DNA of 64,000 nt, taken from the NCBI GenBank assembly GCA_045106195.1, contig JBGCEH010000035.1:62001-126000 (forward strand), in the 5' to 3' direction. The notes under the pieces were generated by a model that had not been told where the DNA came from, ran no database searches, and worked only from the letters and a program-made list of their open reading frames with translations. Shown here one piece after another: positions 9,237-18,037 of the stretch. This DNA comes from Granulosicoccus sp045106195. GTDB taxonomy: Bacteria > Pseudomonadota > Gammaproteobacteria > Granulosicoccales > Granulosicoccaceae. Numbering within the stretch: position 1 is the first letter of the stretch; every line of letters begins with the position of its first letter. The translations under genes and the position numbers were made by a program.

Positions 9237-10370
9237 CTACCACTGACCCTTTAGCCATTGACTGAATGAACGCGGTCGTGCGGTCAGTAAATTCTGAAGT
9301 TCGATATTCATAATCAACATCTGTTCGCTTCCATGACGACTAATCCCTAGTGCGAAACCGTTGTATTCAGCCATGATTCCGTAACCTACATCTTCGATTC
9401 CCGCTAAGTCTGCAAATGTTGTTGTCAGTGAAATGCCGAATATATTTTTCGGCTTTTTGTCATCGCTATATTTCCATATTTTTTTTCCGATGATTTTTAA
9501 AATTCCAAGCAATGCTGTTTGATCACCATCTGGCAATTTTTCACTATGATATAAACCTGCCGTGGGATGAAGTAAGACCCAGCGCTGTGTGGGGGCCTCT
9601 TTTCCAAGCGCCACCTCACTAAAACCTCCGTTCCGTTTTCTGTTGAACGTCAGTTCCCAAGGATACTGAAAGCCCGTCTCTTGCACGTAGCTTTTCCAGC
9701 GAAGCTGGTTAGCGTTGTATCTGTCAGCAACTGCGGTTCTGACATCTTTATTAATGGCGGGCAATACTACTTTGCTCATGATGCGATAAAGCTCTAGTAT
9801 TGGTCCCATTTGTTTTGTTATCGTAGCGTGGCAGGCGGATGCTTTGTCAACAGCGCTTGCAAGACAATCTGGAGAAGTGGCATCAAAGACATCTAAAAAT
9901 ATATTTCTATAGGCAGAACCGGAAAAGTCGCCTGCTTGCCATTTCTGTAATCGCAGAGCATTTCCTGTTGCTGTGTATTCTTTGCACATCTCTGTCGGTG
10001 TATTTTCGAGCTGTAAAATATCACATTGCAATGCCAGGGTAAACTCGTCAATTGATGTCTTTGGTACGGCAGGATTGAGTGAGTTTAATGCCTGTACCCT
10101 ATCACGCAGTGCGTTGAGCACATCGACTTTGTCTTGTATTAACGCGGTACTTTCGTTACCGATAAGTCCAGCCAAAACATCTCCAAATGCGTCAATCTCA
10201 TTAGATTCCGGGGTGCATTCTTCTACAAAATTGACTGCAAACAGTTCATAGTTCTCTGCATTTTGCGCCTGCGAACAGTTTTTGAAATATACGGGTTCCT
10301 GAGCGTAAATACAGGACGCATAGAGCGTTGCGAGACTGAAAAACAAAACATATTGCCGCATCGTCGTCAT
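9237..10370 (-). CDS. Secreted protein of unknown function coupled to a hydrolase gene
   Basis: 377 residues. A signal peptide is clear (about 1-23, ending ASCIYAQ); the ATG at residue 4 is an alternative start. The mature protein has several Cys residues in the N-terminal half (NCSQAQ, EECTPE, LQCDIL, EMCKEY, DCLAS, ACHAT), consistent with disulfides outside the cytoplasm, and a mixed alpha/beta C-terminal half ending SFSQWLKGQW. I recognise no family. Its start overlaps the stop of the upstream alpha/beta hydrolase by four bases, so the pair is very likely one transcript and a functional unit. Confidence 0.65.
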   Translation of the reverse strand: MTTMRQYVLFFSLATLYASCIYAQEPVYFKNCSQAQNAENYELFAVNFVEECTPESNEIDAFGDVLAGLIGNESTALIQDKVDVLNALRDRVQALNSLNPAVPKTSIDEFTLALQCDILQLENTPTEMCKEYTATGNALRLQKWQAGDFSGSAYRNIFLDVFDATSPDCLASAVDKASACHATITKQMGPILELYRIMSKVVLPAINKDVRTAVADRYNANQLRWKSYVQETGFQYPWELTFNRKRNGGFSEVALGKEAPTQRWVLLHPTAGLYHSEKLPDGDQTALLGILKIIGKKIWKYSDDKKPKNIFGISLTTTFADLAGIEDVGYGIMAEYNGFALGISRHGSEQMLIMNIELQNLLTARPRSFSQWLKGQW

Positions 10371-11437
10371 TTGTCTTCCTCCGACAGGGAGATTCCCAGC
10401 GTGTTCAGAAACGCTTCAAATTCTCTCAAAGCCCCAACAAATTCCCTGAACCCTGCTGCAGATCTTCGCTCGCGTAGTTCCATCGCCTTGTCTCTGATCG
10501 CCGCAACGTTACCAGTCAAAGTTGCAGATTCGTACTCTTTAATAACGGCACTGAGTTTTTTTCTGTCAAAAGCCTTTTGCCGGCGAGACTTTGTACCCAG
10601 ACCTTGGCAAAGAGCGGCGACGACCCGAGGGTTTTCAAGATAACCAGCGAAACTATGAGGGTTCTGGCGCTTCAGATCCCCCTCCAGAATAGCTACGTTC
10701 AGATACTCTGCCCTCGAGGAGGCACCTGACCCCCATTGGGAGGTAGGAATAAAGGGTCTGATCCACATAAAGGGGTCTAGTGGATGCATGGCATTAACAT
10801 AACGGAAACACCCTCCATCCAGGCTATCGCTTGGGAAAACAGGTGTTTTAGACCATAGTTCGGATGGGCGGTACGCCAGCAAATGACAGACATTGGCGAT
10901 CATGGCAATACAGGTGGGTTTACCATAGGCGTTTATAAATTGAGTATCTGATAGCAGGATGCTAGCTGCATCATGCACTACGCGGGTACCGAGGGAATGT
11001 CCAATTAAGCTCCATTTGTGACTATTGCCCATGTTGTTCAACGTGTTTACAATCGTGCTCGTAACAAAACTGGTAACTACATGTTCGTACTCGGTAGCTC
11101 GATAGAGAAATACGTCTCCCAAAGCGTTTACTACGAAATTGTCGTTGTCTGGTACTTCTGATGCATAATCATGAAGCCCTTTGTAAAAAGAAGAACGATT
11201 GATACTGGCAGATTTCTCGATAAACGATGTCAACGATTCAGATTGTTTTTTATTTTGTGCCAGATATTCCTCAAAGAGATGGTTGTAGTTGATTTCAACG
11301 AACTCCAGGCTATCTTTTATATCCTTCGGATATCCGATCGCATCAGCTACTGCCTGGAAGCAGTCAATACCAGGCGTTGACCAGTTATCAGTATGTTGCC
11401 CCATACCGTGAACTGTGAATACTACATGTCTATTCAT
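10367..11437 (-). CDS. Alpha/beta hydrolase
   Basis: 356 residues with no signal peptide. VVFTVHGMGQHTDNW near the start is the oxyanion-hole HG strand of alpha/beta hydrolases, and WSLIGHSLGTRVVHDAA is the G-H-S-L-G nucleophile elbow with the catalytic Ser. A late His (for example in ALCQGL or the HPLDPF region) must complete the triad but cannot be fixed by eye. The C-terminal 80 residues are helical and charged. Members hydrolyse esters or lipids. It is first in a two-gene operon with the secreted protein at 9237. Chromosomal, and its AT content looks slightly above that of its neighbours. Confidence 0.8.
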   Translation of the reverse strand: MNRHVVFTVHGMGQHTDNWSTPGIDCFQAVADAIGYPKDIKDSLEFVEINYNHLFEEYLAQNKKQSESLTSFIEKSASINRSSFYKGLHDYASEVPDNDNFVVNALGDVFLYRATEYEHVVTSFVTSTIVNTLNNMGNSHKWSLIGHSLGTRVVHDAASILLSDTQFINAYGKPTCIAMIANVCHLLAYRPSELWSKTPVFPSDSLDGGCFRYVNAMHPLDPFMWIRPFIPTSQWGSGASSRAEYLNVAILEGDLKRQNPHSFAGYLENPRVVAALCQGLGTKSRRQKAFDRKKLSAVIKEYESATLTGNVAAIRDKAMELRERRSAAGFREFVGALREFEAFLNTLGISLSEEDK

Positions 11438-12062
11438 TGCTGCTTTCCTGTTGGTCCGTCTATGTTCATTAAAAACAGAACTGACATGCCATCATATCTA
11501 CTGCACTATAGATTCATGTGTTCATAAGACAGAAGAAGCAAGTTCAGCCTTGCTACTGTCAAGAATCTTGTCAAATTGTCGATTTCTCGCACATGCCTTA
11601 ACGTGATGAAATACAATACATCTTGTACTATTGGCGACGTTTCAGTGAACAATACCGCATTGTGGTTTTCCTGGACACTAGGCGTTTGGCTAGTGGATAA
11701 TTAATTGAAGATTCCATTATTCAAAAAATGCCCTTTTGGCATTGCCTGAAGAAATATTCGTTCAAAGAGCACGTGAGTCCAGAAGCAGGACTGATAGTGT
11801 ATTTTCGAATTTAGCCACATTTCGTTCTGCTAACGATAGCTGAATTGACCTATATCAATATAGCTGTTGTCCCGTCTATAGTCTGTGGCGACAAGGTTGA
11901 TATTAGCGATGTTCGTACACAGGTGTTTTCAGAGTCTCTGAGACCAATGAACTTGTAGAAACAATATAGGCTGGGTAAATTGAGGAGTACTCCCGGATTT
12001 CTGTGGTTATCAAGATTTGTAGATAAAAACTGAGAGAGAAAGCTCTGTTGTCTCTTCTATGA
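11438..12062. other. Intergenic, 625 bases, no gene seen
   Basis: AT-rich stretch between greB and the hydrolase gene, both on the minus strand. No frame carries a recognisable protein. It should hold the promoter of the hydrolase operon and the end of the greB transcript. The only structure I can point to is the hairpin at 11727-11743. Confidence 0.5.
11727..11743 (-). terminator. Possible intrinsic terminator
   Basis: Read on the minus strand this is a 6-base-pair stem (AATGCC / GGCATT) with a 5-base loop, followed directly by a run of T. It is about 320 bases past the greB stop, so it may end a greB read-through transcript. The stem is short, which keeps confidence low. Confidence 0.35.
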
Positions 12063-12545
12063 TTACGCTTCTGGTCCTCGGTATTCAATGGACTGAATTA
12101 ACCATTCTTTGTTTGACTCGGTTGTGCTGACAACAATATCGTCACCAACACATTTTCCAATGCATGCTCTTGCTACCGGCGAATTTACTGATGCGTAGTT
12201 CTTTCTGCCATATATCTCATCAGGTCCGACGATCCTAAAGCACAGAGTGTTGTCATCATCATCCCCTAGTGTTACCCAAGCACCAAAGTACGCTTTGCCT
12301 TCTTGTGATGGTTTATATTCGACGATTCGGAGTGCCTCAAGCCTCTTCCTTAGGAATCTGACTCTGCGGTCAATCTCACGAAGCCTGCCTTTGTTGTATT
12401 TGTAATCTGCATTTTCTGAGCGATCGCCGAGGCTGGCGGCCCACTGAACTATTTTGGTGATCTTTGGTCTTTCTTCTCTCCACAGTTCATCAAGTTCTTC
12501 CTTAAGTTTAGCGTAACCCTCTGGCGTTATAACGTCGGTGTTCAT
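12063..12545 (-). CDS. greB: Transcription elongation factor GreB
   Basis: 160 residues from the ATG at 12545; an earlier in-frame ATG at 12569 would add eight residues, but GGAAAG sits just upstream of 12545 and the resulting length matches GreB (158 in E. coli). GreB enters the secondary channel of backtracked RNA polymerase and stimulates transcript cleavage. The diagnostic coiled-coil tip AASLGDRSENADYKYNK is intact with both acidic residues, followed by LREIDRRVRFL and the C-terminal FKBP-like domain (FGAWVTLGDDDD, RIVGPDEIYGRK, NSPVARA). GreB rather than GreA is indicated by WREERP and the DEIYGRK segment. It has its own transcript. Confidence 0.96.
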   Translation of the reverse strand: MNTDVITPEGYAKLKEELDELWREERPKITKIVQWAASLGDRSENADYKYNKGRLREIDRRVRFLRKRLEALRIVEYKPSQEGKAYFGAWVTLGDDDDNTLCFRIVGPDEIYGRKNYASVNSPVARACIGKCVGDDIVVSTTESNKEWLIQSIEYRGPEA

Positions 12546-12747
12546 AGTTGCTCTACTTTCCATTCGCAACGTCTGTATCGTTGGTCGCTAGTTTACGGGT
12601 GCATGTCTCTGTACGGTTTTATTATAGAAAGAAATTCAGTAGTTTCTTGCCAATGAAGGCAATGGTAGGAAAGTAATGAAGGTTAAACTATATGTTTTCT
12701 GGTGCTAGTCTTATGGGTCTACTGAAAAATGGAACTCAGAGAATTGA
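12546..12747. other. Intergenic upstream of greB and of a pseudogene
   Basis: Short AT-rich gap that should hold the greB promoter. No clear coding frame for the missing N-terminal coiled coil of the adjacent Gre-type pseudogene could be found on the plus strand. Confidence 0.4.
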
Positions 12748-13029
12748 TCCGGTAAATCCGACTGGCAGGGCCGTATTCAAGAGCTTACAGTTATCCAAAA
12801 GCGTGCGGACACAGACGCAATTTATTTTGTCGCTGAGGTAGATCTAGACACGGGTTAGGCGCTGACAACAATGCGCATTGTTGGTGCAGATAATCTCGAT
12901 CGTGCTCGATAATACATCAGTAAAGCATTGCCGTTTGCCCGTGCATTACCGAAGAAAGGGATAGATGATGAGGTCGCCATCGTGGTTGCAGGGAGGGCTC
13001 TACACGATGAGATTCCTGGTTTTAAATAG
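12748..13029 (+). pseudogene. Decayed GreA/GreB-type C-terminal domain
   Basis: The plus frame starting after a TGA at 12745 reads GRIQELTVIQKRADTDAIYF, then VAEVDLDTG, a TAG at 12856-12858, ALTTMRIVGADNLDRAR, a TAA at 12910-12912, YISKALPFARALPKKG and IDDEVAIVVAGRALHDE, ending at a TAG (13027-13029). This follows the C-terminal domain of Gre factors in order: the end of the coiled coil, a beta strand, RIVG.D, IS...P.ARAL and a GDEV-like turn. Two in-frame stops and no visible coiled-coil half mark it as a remnant. It lies back to back with intact greB but is not a simple copy of it; it is closer to stand-alone GreA-like proteins. Confidence 0.7.
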
Positions 13030-13317
13030 CTCTGATCGTAAATGTAAAAAATTCCGGACTGTTTCTTGCTGCACGTTTTCAGAGCCTGGCACTAATTTGA
13101 ATATTAGGAACCCTAAGGGTGAGGTTTTATCCTTGAGGAGCATTCTGTTTGAAAGATTTCGTCAATCTCACGAAACGAATTCGTGACAAGAAAGTCAAAT
13201 ATTTAGGTTGTTGTGAGCGCTCTGTACAATATCAACGTAATACTGGTCATTTGTGTCAATAATTAGTGACTATCGACTGAGCGGTAAGCTGGATTAGCCG
13301 GTTCATCCGATAGTAAC
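13030..13317 (+). promoter_or_regulatory. Presumed promoter region of the prkA operon
   Basis: About 290 non-coding, AT-rich bases ahead of prkA. In E. coli the equivalent yeaG-yeaH pair is induced in stationary phase and under nitrogen stress. A stretch near 13086 (CTGGCACTAATTTGAA) resembles a sigma-54 site, but the spacing between the two boxes is one base short, so I do not call it one. Confidence 0.35.
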
Positions 13318-13322
13318 GGAGG
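13318..13322 (+). promoter_or_regulatory. Ribosome binding site fixing a GTG start
   Basis: GGAGG lies nine bases ahead of the GTG at 13332. No ATG at a sensible distance exists, so this site decides the prkA start. Confidence 0.8.
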
Positions 13323-13331
13323 TTCTAACTA

Positions 13332-15254
13332 GTGAGCTTGTTTGAAGCCTACCGCGAGACCTACGCCAAGACTCGCGATGAAGAGATGTCTTTACTCGAA
13401 TATCTCGAATTGTGTCGTGACGATCCCATGGCTTATGCCAGTGCCGCTGAGCGAATGCTTGCCGCAATCGGTGAACCCGAAACGGTTGATACCCGCAATG
13501 ATCCACGATTATCCCGAATCCATTCCAATCGCGTTATTCGCCGTTACCCGGCATTTCGTGAATTCTATGGGATGGAAGAAGCTATATCCCAGATTGTTTC
13601 ATATTTTACGCATGCTGCGCAGGGGCTCGAAGAGCGCAAACAAGTGTTGTACTTGCTGGGTCCAGTCGGGGGTGGCAAGTCGTCAATTGCAGAGAAGCTA
13701 AAGAGTCTAATGGAGTCCTACCCCATTTACGCCTTGAAGGACTCCCCGGTCAATGAATCTCCTTTAGGCTTGTTCAACCCTGAGCGCGAATCGGACGCGC
13801 TCGAAAAGGAATACAACATCCCGAAGCGCTACCTTACTGGAATCATGAGTCCCTGGGCATTAAAACGCCTGGCAGAATTCGATGGCGATCTAACTAAATT
13901 CAAAGTGGTACGTGTACAACCATCAGTGCTTCGTCAGGTATCTATTGCAAAGACGGAGCCGGGTGACGAGAACAATCAGGATATTTCTTCGTTGGTCGGT
14001 AAGGTAGATATCCGGCAACTTGAGTCTTTCTCGCAAGACGATCCTGATGCGTACAGTTACTCCGGCGGTTTGTGTCTGTCTAATCAGGGTCTGCTGGAAT
14101 TTGTTGAAATGTTCAAGGCTCCCATCAAGATGCTGCATCCTTTGCTGACCGCAACGCAGGAGGGAAATTACAAAGGAACAGAAGGGTTCTCGGCGATGCC
14201 TTTTCAAGGTGTGATCCTTGCTCATTCCAATGAATCGGAATGGCGCTCGTTCCGTAACAATCGTAACAACGAGGCGTTTCTGGACAGGATCTATATTGTC
14301 AAAGTGCCGTACTGTTTACAGGTGTCCGAAGAGGTATCGATTTACGAAAAGTTGCTTGCAAACAGTTCTCTGGCCGACGCTCCGTGTGCGCCAGGCACAT
14401 TGAAAATGATGGCACAATTCTCAGTACTGTCTCGTTTGGTGGAGCCAGAAAACTCCAATATTTTCACCAAAATGCGAGTGTACGATGGTGAAAACCTGAA
14501 AGATGTCGAGCCCAGTGCCAAGTCAGTTCAGGAGTACAGGGAGTTTGCAGGGATCGACGAAGGCATGAGTGGTATCTCTACTCGTTTTGCGTATAAAGTG
14601 CTGTCCAGCGTATTCAATTATGATCAGAGTGAGGTCGCTGCCAATCCTGTGCATCTGATGTATGTTCTTGAGCAACGCTTGCTGCGTGAACAACTCCCCG
14701 ATGAAGTACAGCGGCGATATATAGAATTTATCAAGGGTTACCTGTCCCCACGATACGCAGAGTTTGTAGGCAAGGAAATCCAGACTGCCTACCTTGAGTC
14801 ATACTCGGAGTACGGCCAGAATATATTTGATCGTTATGTCACTTATGCCGATTACTGGATACAGGATGAGGACTACCGTGATCCTGAAACCGGTGAGAGT
14901 TTTGACAGGTCTCAACTTAACGACGAACTGGAAAAAATCGAAAAGCCGGCGGGCATTGCCAACCCAAAGGATTTTCGAAACGAGATCGTCAACTTCGTAC
15001 TGAGGGCAAGGGCTAACAATGCCGGCAAAAACCCCTCTTGGACAAGTTATGAGAAGTTGCGTCAAGTAATTGAAAAGAAAATGTTCTCCAACACAGAAGA
15101 GCTTTTGCCGGTCATATCGTTCAACACCAAGTCGTCGTCTGATGAACGCAACAAGCATGAAAGTTTTGTGGAGCGCATGGTAGACAAAGGGTATACGGAA
15201 AAACAGGTACGGCTGTTATGTGAGTGGTATTTGCGGGTCAGGAAGTCGCAGTAG
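13332..15254 (+). CDS. prkA: PrkA-type serine protein kinase (YeaG)
   Basis: 640 residues from a GTG start, very near the 644 of E. coli YeaG. It begins MSLFEAYRETYAKTRDEEMS, with an AAA+-like N-terminal domain whose P-loop is GPVGGGKSS (K116), and a C-terminal PrkA kinase-like domain (about 400-640). PrkA proteins are ATP-dependent Ser/Thr kinases, or AAA+ proteases in some reports, acting in stationary-phase and nutrient-stress physiology. The gene opens the conserved three-gene set prkA-yeaH-spoVR, 15 bases ahead of yeaH. Nothing is missing or truncated. Confidence 0.96.
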   Translation: MSLFEAYRETYAKTRDEEMSLLEYLELCRDDPMAYASAAERMLAAIGEPETVDTRNDPRLSRIHSNRVIRRYPAFREFYGMEEAISQIVSYFTHAAQGLEERKQVLYLLGPVGGGKSSIAEKLKSLMESYPIYALKDSPVNESPLGLFNPERESDALEKEYNIPKRYLTGIMSPWALKRLAEFDGDLTKFKVVRVQPSVLRQVSIAKTEPGDENNQDISSLVGKVDIRQLESFSQDDPDAYSYSGGLCLSNQGLLEFVEMFKAPIKMLHPLLTATQEGNYKGTEGFSAMPFQGVILAHSNESEWRSFRNNRNNEAFLDRIYIVKVPYCLQVSEEVSIYEKLLANSSLADAPCAPGTLKMMAQFSVLSRLVEPENSNIFTKMRVYDGENLKDVEPSAKSVQEYREFAGIDEGMSGISTRFAYKVLSSVFNYDQSEVAANPVHLMYVLEQRLLREQLPDEVQRRYIEFIKGYLSPRYAEFVGKEIQTAYLESYSEYGQNIFDRYVTYADYWIQDEDYRDPETGESFDRSQLNDELEKIEKPAGIANPKDFRNEIVNFVLRARANNAGKNPSWTSYEKLRQVIEKKMFSNTEELLPVISFNTKSSSDERNKHESFVERMVDKGYTEKQVRLLCEWYLRVRKSQ

Positions 15255-15269
15255 CAGGAGCCGTGCACC

Positions 15270-16532
15270 ATGTCCGTCATTATCGATAGACGTCTTAATG
15301 ATCGAAACAAGAACGCAGCAAACCGTGCTAGATTCCTTCGTCGCTACAAGGAACAGATCAAGCACGCTGTATCGGATATGGTTTCCGAACGCTCGATAAA
15401 GGACATGCGTCAGGGGGGTAAGGTCAACTTGCCGGTGCGGGATGTCTCGGAACCACAGCTTCGTCACGGTTCGGGTGGCGATCGGGAGATCGTTCTGCCT
15501 GGTAATCGCGAATTTCATGTAGGTGACCGATTGAAGCGTCCACACGGTGACGGGGAAGGTGGCGGCAGTGGCGATGGTGGAGGCGGAGAAGGGGAAGACA
15601 GCTTTACCTTTGCGCTGTCACAGGAAGAATTCATGAACCTGTTTTTTGATGATCTCGAATTGCCGCACCTTGTCAGAACGCAAGTGGGTGATATCAAGGA
15701 ACTCAAACCGCAGCGAGCGGGTTACACATCGCAAGGTACGCCGGTCAATCTTTCTGTTGTACGTACTATGCGCCAGGCGCTGGGCAGGCGTATTGCGCTC
15801 AAAAGTGCGGCCAAACGCCAACTCACGGAAATTGAGGCGCAGCTCCAGACTGACCCAGCCCTCGCTCATAATAAGGATACAGCGGAAGAGATCGAACGCC
15901 TGCGCGATCGTATTCGACGAGTTCCGTTTCTTGATGACATAGATTTACGCTTTCGTAATCGTGTCATGGTGCCAAGACCGATGAGTCAGGCGGTAATGTT
16001 CTGTTTGATGGATGTGTCAGCATCAATGGATGAACATCGTAAGGATCTCGCGAAACGCTTTTATACTCTGTTGCATTTGTTCCTTTCACGTAAATATGAG
16101 CGGGTAGACATTGTGTTTATTCGCCATACGGACGATGCTGATGAGGTTGATGAAAACACCTTTTTTAATGATCGTAAAACAGGTGGAACCGTAGTTCTTT
16201 CGGCTCTGCAATTAATGTATGAAATTATTGGTGAGCGTTACCCCGCAGAACAGTGGAATATCTACGGTGCACAGGCATCGGATGGTGATGCTTTTGGCGT
16301 TGACCCAGAGCGTAGCCGAGCGTTCCTGGATGAGAGTCTATTGAAATTGACGCGCTATTACGCCTATATCGAGGTCAATGATCGAGTATCAATGCGACCT
16401 TCTCCTCTGGCCGCAACGTACCAACGTCTTCAGAGCGAGCACTTTGCCATGGCCACGGTTTGTGAACATCGTGATATCTATCCAGTGTTTCGAGAATTGT
16501 TTACATCTGACAGGGCGAATTCGGGCACATGA
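15270..16532 (+). CDS. yeaH: YeaH/YhbH family protein (DUF444)
   Basis: 420 residues (E. coli YeaH has 427). It opens IIDRRLNDRNKNAANRARFL, has a Gly-rich low-complexity linker (about 90-112, GEGGGSGDGGGGEG), and a C-terminal von Willebrand factor A-like part with CLMDVSASMDEHRKD, which keeps the metal-site DxSxS pattern. The protein acts with PrkA and SpoVR in an ill-defined stress pathway. Its stop overlaps the spoVR start by four bases, so the downstream gene is translationally coupled. Cytoplasmic; no membrane segments. Confidence 0.95.
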   Translation: MSVIIDRRLNDRNKNAANRARFLRRYKEQIKHAVSDMVSERSIKDMRQGGKVNLPVRDVSEPQLRHGSGGDREIVLPGNREFHVGDRLKRPHGDGEGGGSGDGGGGEGEDSFTFALSQEEFMNLFFDDLELPHLVRTQVGDIKELKPQRAGYTSQGTPVNLSVVRTMRQALGRRIALKSAAKRQLTEIEAQLQTDPALAHNKDTAEEIERLRDRIRRVPFLDDIDLRFRNRVMVPRPMSQAVMFCLMDVSASMDEHRKDLAKRFYTLLHLFLSRKYERVDIVFIRHTDDADEVDENTFFNDRKTGGTVVLSALQLMYEIIGERYPAEQWNIYGAQASDGDAFGVDPERSRAFLDESLLKLTRYYAYIEVNDRVSMRPSPLAATYQRLQSEHFAMATVCEHRDIYPVFRELFTSDRANSGT

Positions 16533-18037
16533 AGTCACGCGAACCCCTATCGTGTGGTCCGGACTGGAATTTCGAGCTAATTAATCGTTATGACCAGGCC
16601 ATCAGGGATATAGCTGTTGGCGAGTTTGGACTTGATTGTTACCCTAATCAGATAGAGATCATTGCGTCAGAGCAAATGCTGGATGCCTATGCATCGGTGG
16701 GCTTGCCCATATCTTATCCTCACTGGTCGTTCGGTAAACAATTCATCATTCAACAGGAAGCCTACCGCAAAGGTGCTCAGGGTCTGGCCTATGAGATCGT
16801 GATCAATTCAGATCCCTGTATTTCTTACCTGATGGAAGAAAATTCAATGCCGTTGCAAGGTTTGGTCATAGCTCATGCCTGCTACGGTCACAATTCGTTT
16901 TTCAAGGGTAACTATCTATTTCGGCAGTGGACAAACGCTGATGCCATTATCGACTACATGGTATTTGCCAGAAATTTTGTCAACCGTTGTGAAGAACGCC
17001 ATGGATTACAAGCGGTAGAGGATATGTTCGATGCATGCCATGCACTGCGTGACTTCGGTGTATCCCGCTACCAGAGACCGCGACAACTCTCGCTTGAAGA
17101 AGAAGTCGAACGGCAGCGCGAACGCGCTGAATACGACTGGCAGCAGCATGATGAAATCTGGAGTACCTTGCCGCCGGGTTCCGCAGATGATAGTCACGAG
17201 CAAACTTCGGGCAGCATCGATGAGCCCCAGGAAAACCTGTTGTATTTTCTGGAAAAATTCTCTCCCAGGCTACAGGGTTGGCAGCGAGAAATAGTTCGTA
17301 TCGTTCGCAAGATGGGGCAATACTTTTATCCGCAGAGTCAGACTAAAGTCATGAATGAGGGGTGGGCGACGTTTTGGCATTACACCATTCTCAACAGGAT
17401 GTACGACAAAGGGCTAGTTGACGATGGTTTTATGCTCGAGGTTCTCGCCTCACACTCCAACGTTATCAGTCAGCGCGGATTTGATGAGCAGGGCTATGGA
17501 GGATTTAACCCGTATGCATTGGGTTTTGCCATGTTTATGGATATCAAGCGAATTTGTGAAACACCCACAGATGAAGATCTTCACTGGTTCCCGGATATCG
17601 CCGGTAAGGACTGGTTGCCGGTGCTCGATTTCGCCATGCGAAATTACAAGGATGAATCTTTTATCGGACAGTTTCTGTCACCAAAATTAATTCGCGAGTT
17701 CCGGTTGTTTGCTATTTCTGATTTACAGGAAAAGCAGTTTCTCGAGATTGACAGCATTCATAATGAAGAAGGATATCGACGGGTAAGGCTTCTGTTATCA
17801 GAGCAATACAACCGTGATGGCCAACTGCCAGATTTGCAAATTACCGGATTTGATCAGGACGGTGATCGTTCCTTGACCATCTGCCATCGGCAACACCGAC
17901 ATCGCCCTTTGTCTGATGATGCCGATAAAGTACTGAATCACCTCCAGAACCTGTGGGGATTTGACGTGCATTTGCACAGCGTGGCTGCGGATGGTGAGGT
18001 AGTTTCTGAAAAGGTATTTTCCTCAAAAACTGATTGA
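16529..18037 (+). CDS. ycgB: SpoVR family protein (YcgB)
   Basis: 502 residues (E. coli YcgB has 510). Family blocks are clear: YPNQIEIIASEQMLDAY, YPHWSFGKQF, VIAHACYGHNSFFKGNY, MNEGWATFWHY and NPYALGFAMFMDI. In Bacillus SpoVR is needed for spore cortex formation; in Gram-negative bacteria it travels with prkA and yeaH and has an unknown stress role. Its HACYGHN and MNEGWA blocks hold conserved His and Glu that could bind metal. Third gene of the operon. Its last 15 bases overlap the end of the convergent amine-oxidase-like gene, leaving no room for a separate terminator. Confidence 0.95.
   Translation: MKSREPLSCGPDWNFELINRYDQAIRDIAVGEFGLDCYPNQIEIIASEQMLDAYASVGLPISYPHWSFGKQFIIQQEAYRKGAQGLAYEIVINSDPCISYLMEENSMPLQGLVIAHACYGHNSFFKGNYLFRQWTNADAIIDYMVFARNFVNRCEERHGLQAVEDMFDACHALRDFGVSRYQRPRQLSLEEEVERQRERAEYDWQQHDEIWSTLPPGSADDSHEQTSGSIDEPQENLLYFLEKFSPRLQGWQREIVRIVRKMGQYFYPQSQTKVMNEGWATFWHYTILNRMYDKGLVDDGFMLEVLASHSNVISQRGFDEQGYGGFNPYALGFAMFMDIKRICETPTDEDLHWFPDIAGKDWLPVLDFAMRNYKDESFIGQFLSPKLIREFRLFAISDLQEKQFLEIDSIHNEEGYRRVRLLLSEQYNRDGQLPDLQITGFDQDGDRSLTICHRQHRHRPLSDDADKVLNHLQNLWGFDVHLHSVAADGEVVSEKVFSSKTD

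Noticed and set aside
13086..13101. Sigma-54-like sequence ahead of prkA
   Set aside because: The GG and downstream box are one base too close and the second box reads TTGAA rather than TTGCA.
12965..13186. 73-codon plus frame overlapping the Gre pseudogene
   Set aside because: It is in a different frame from the Gre-like text and ends in random-looking sequence.
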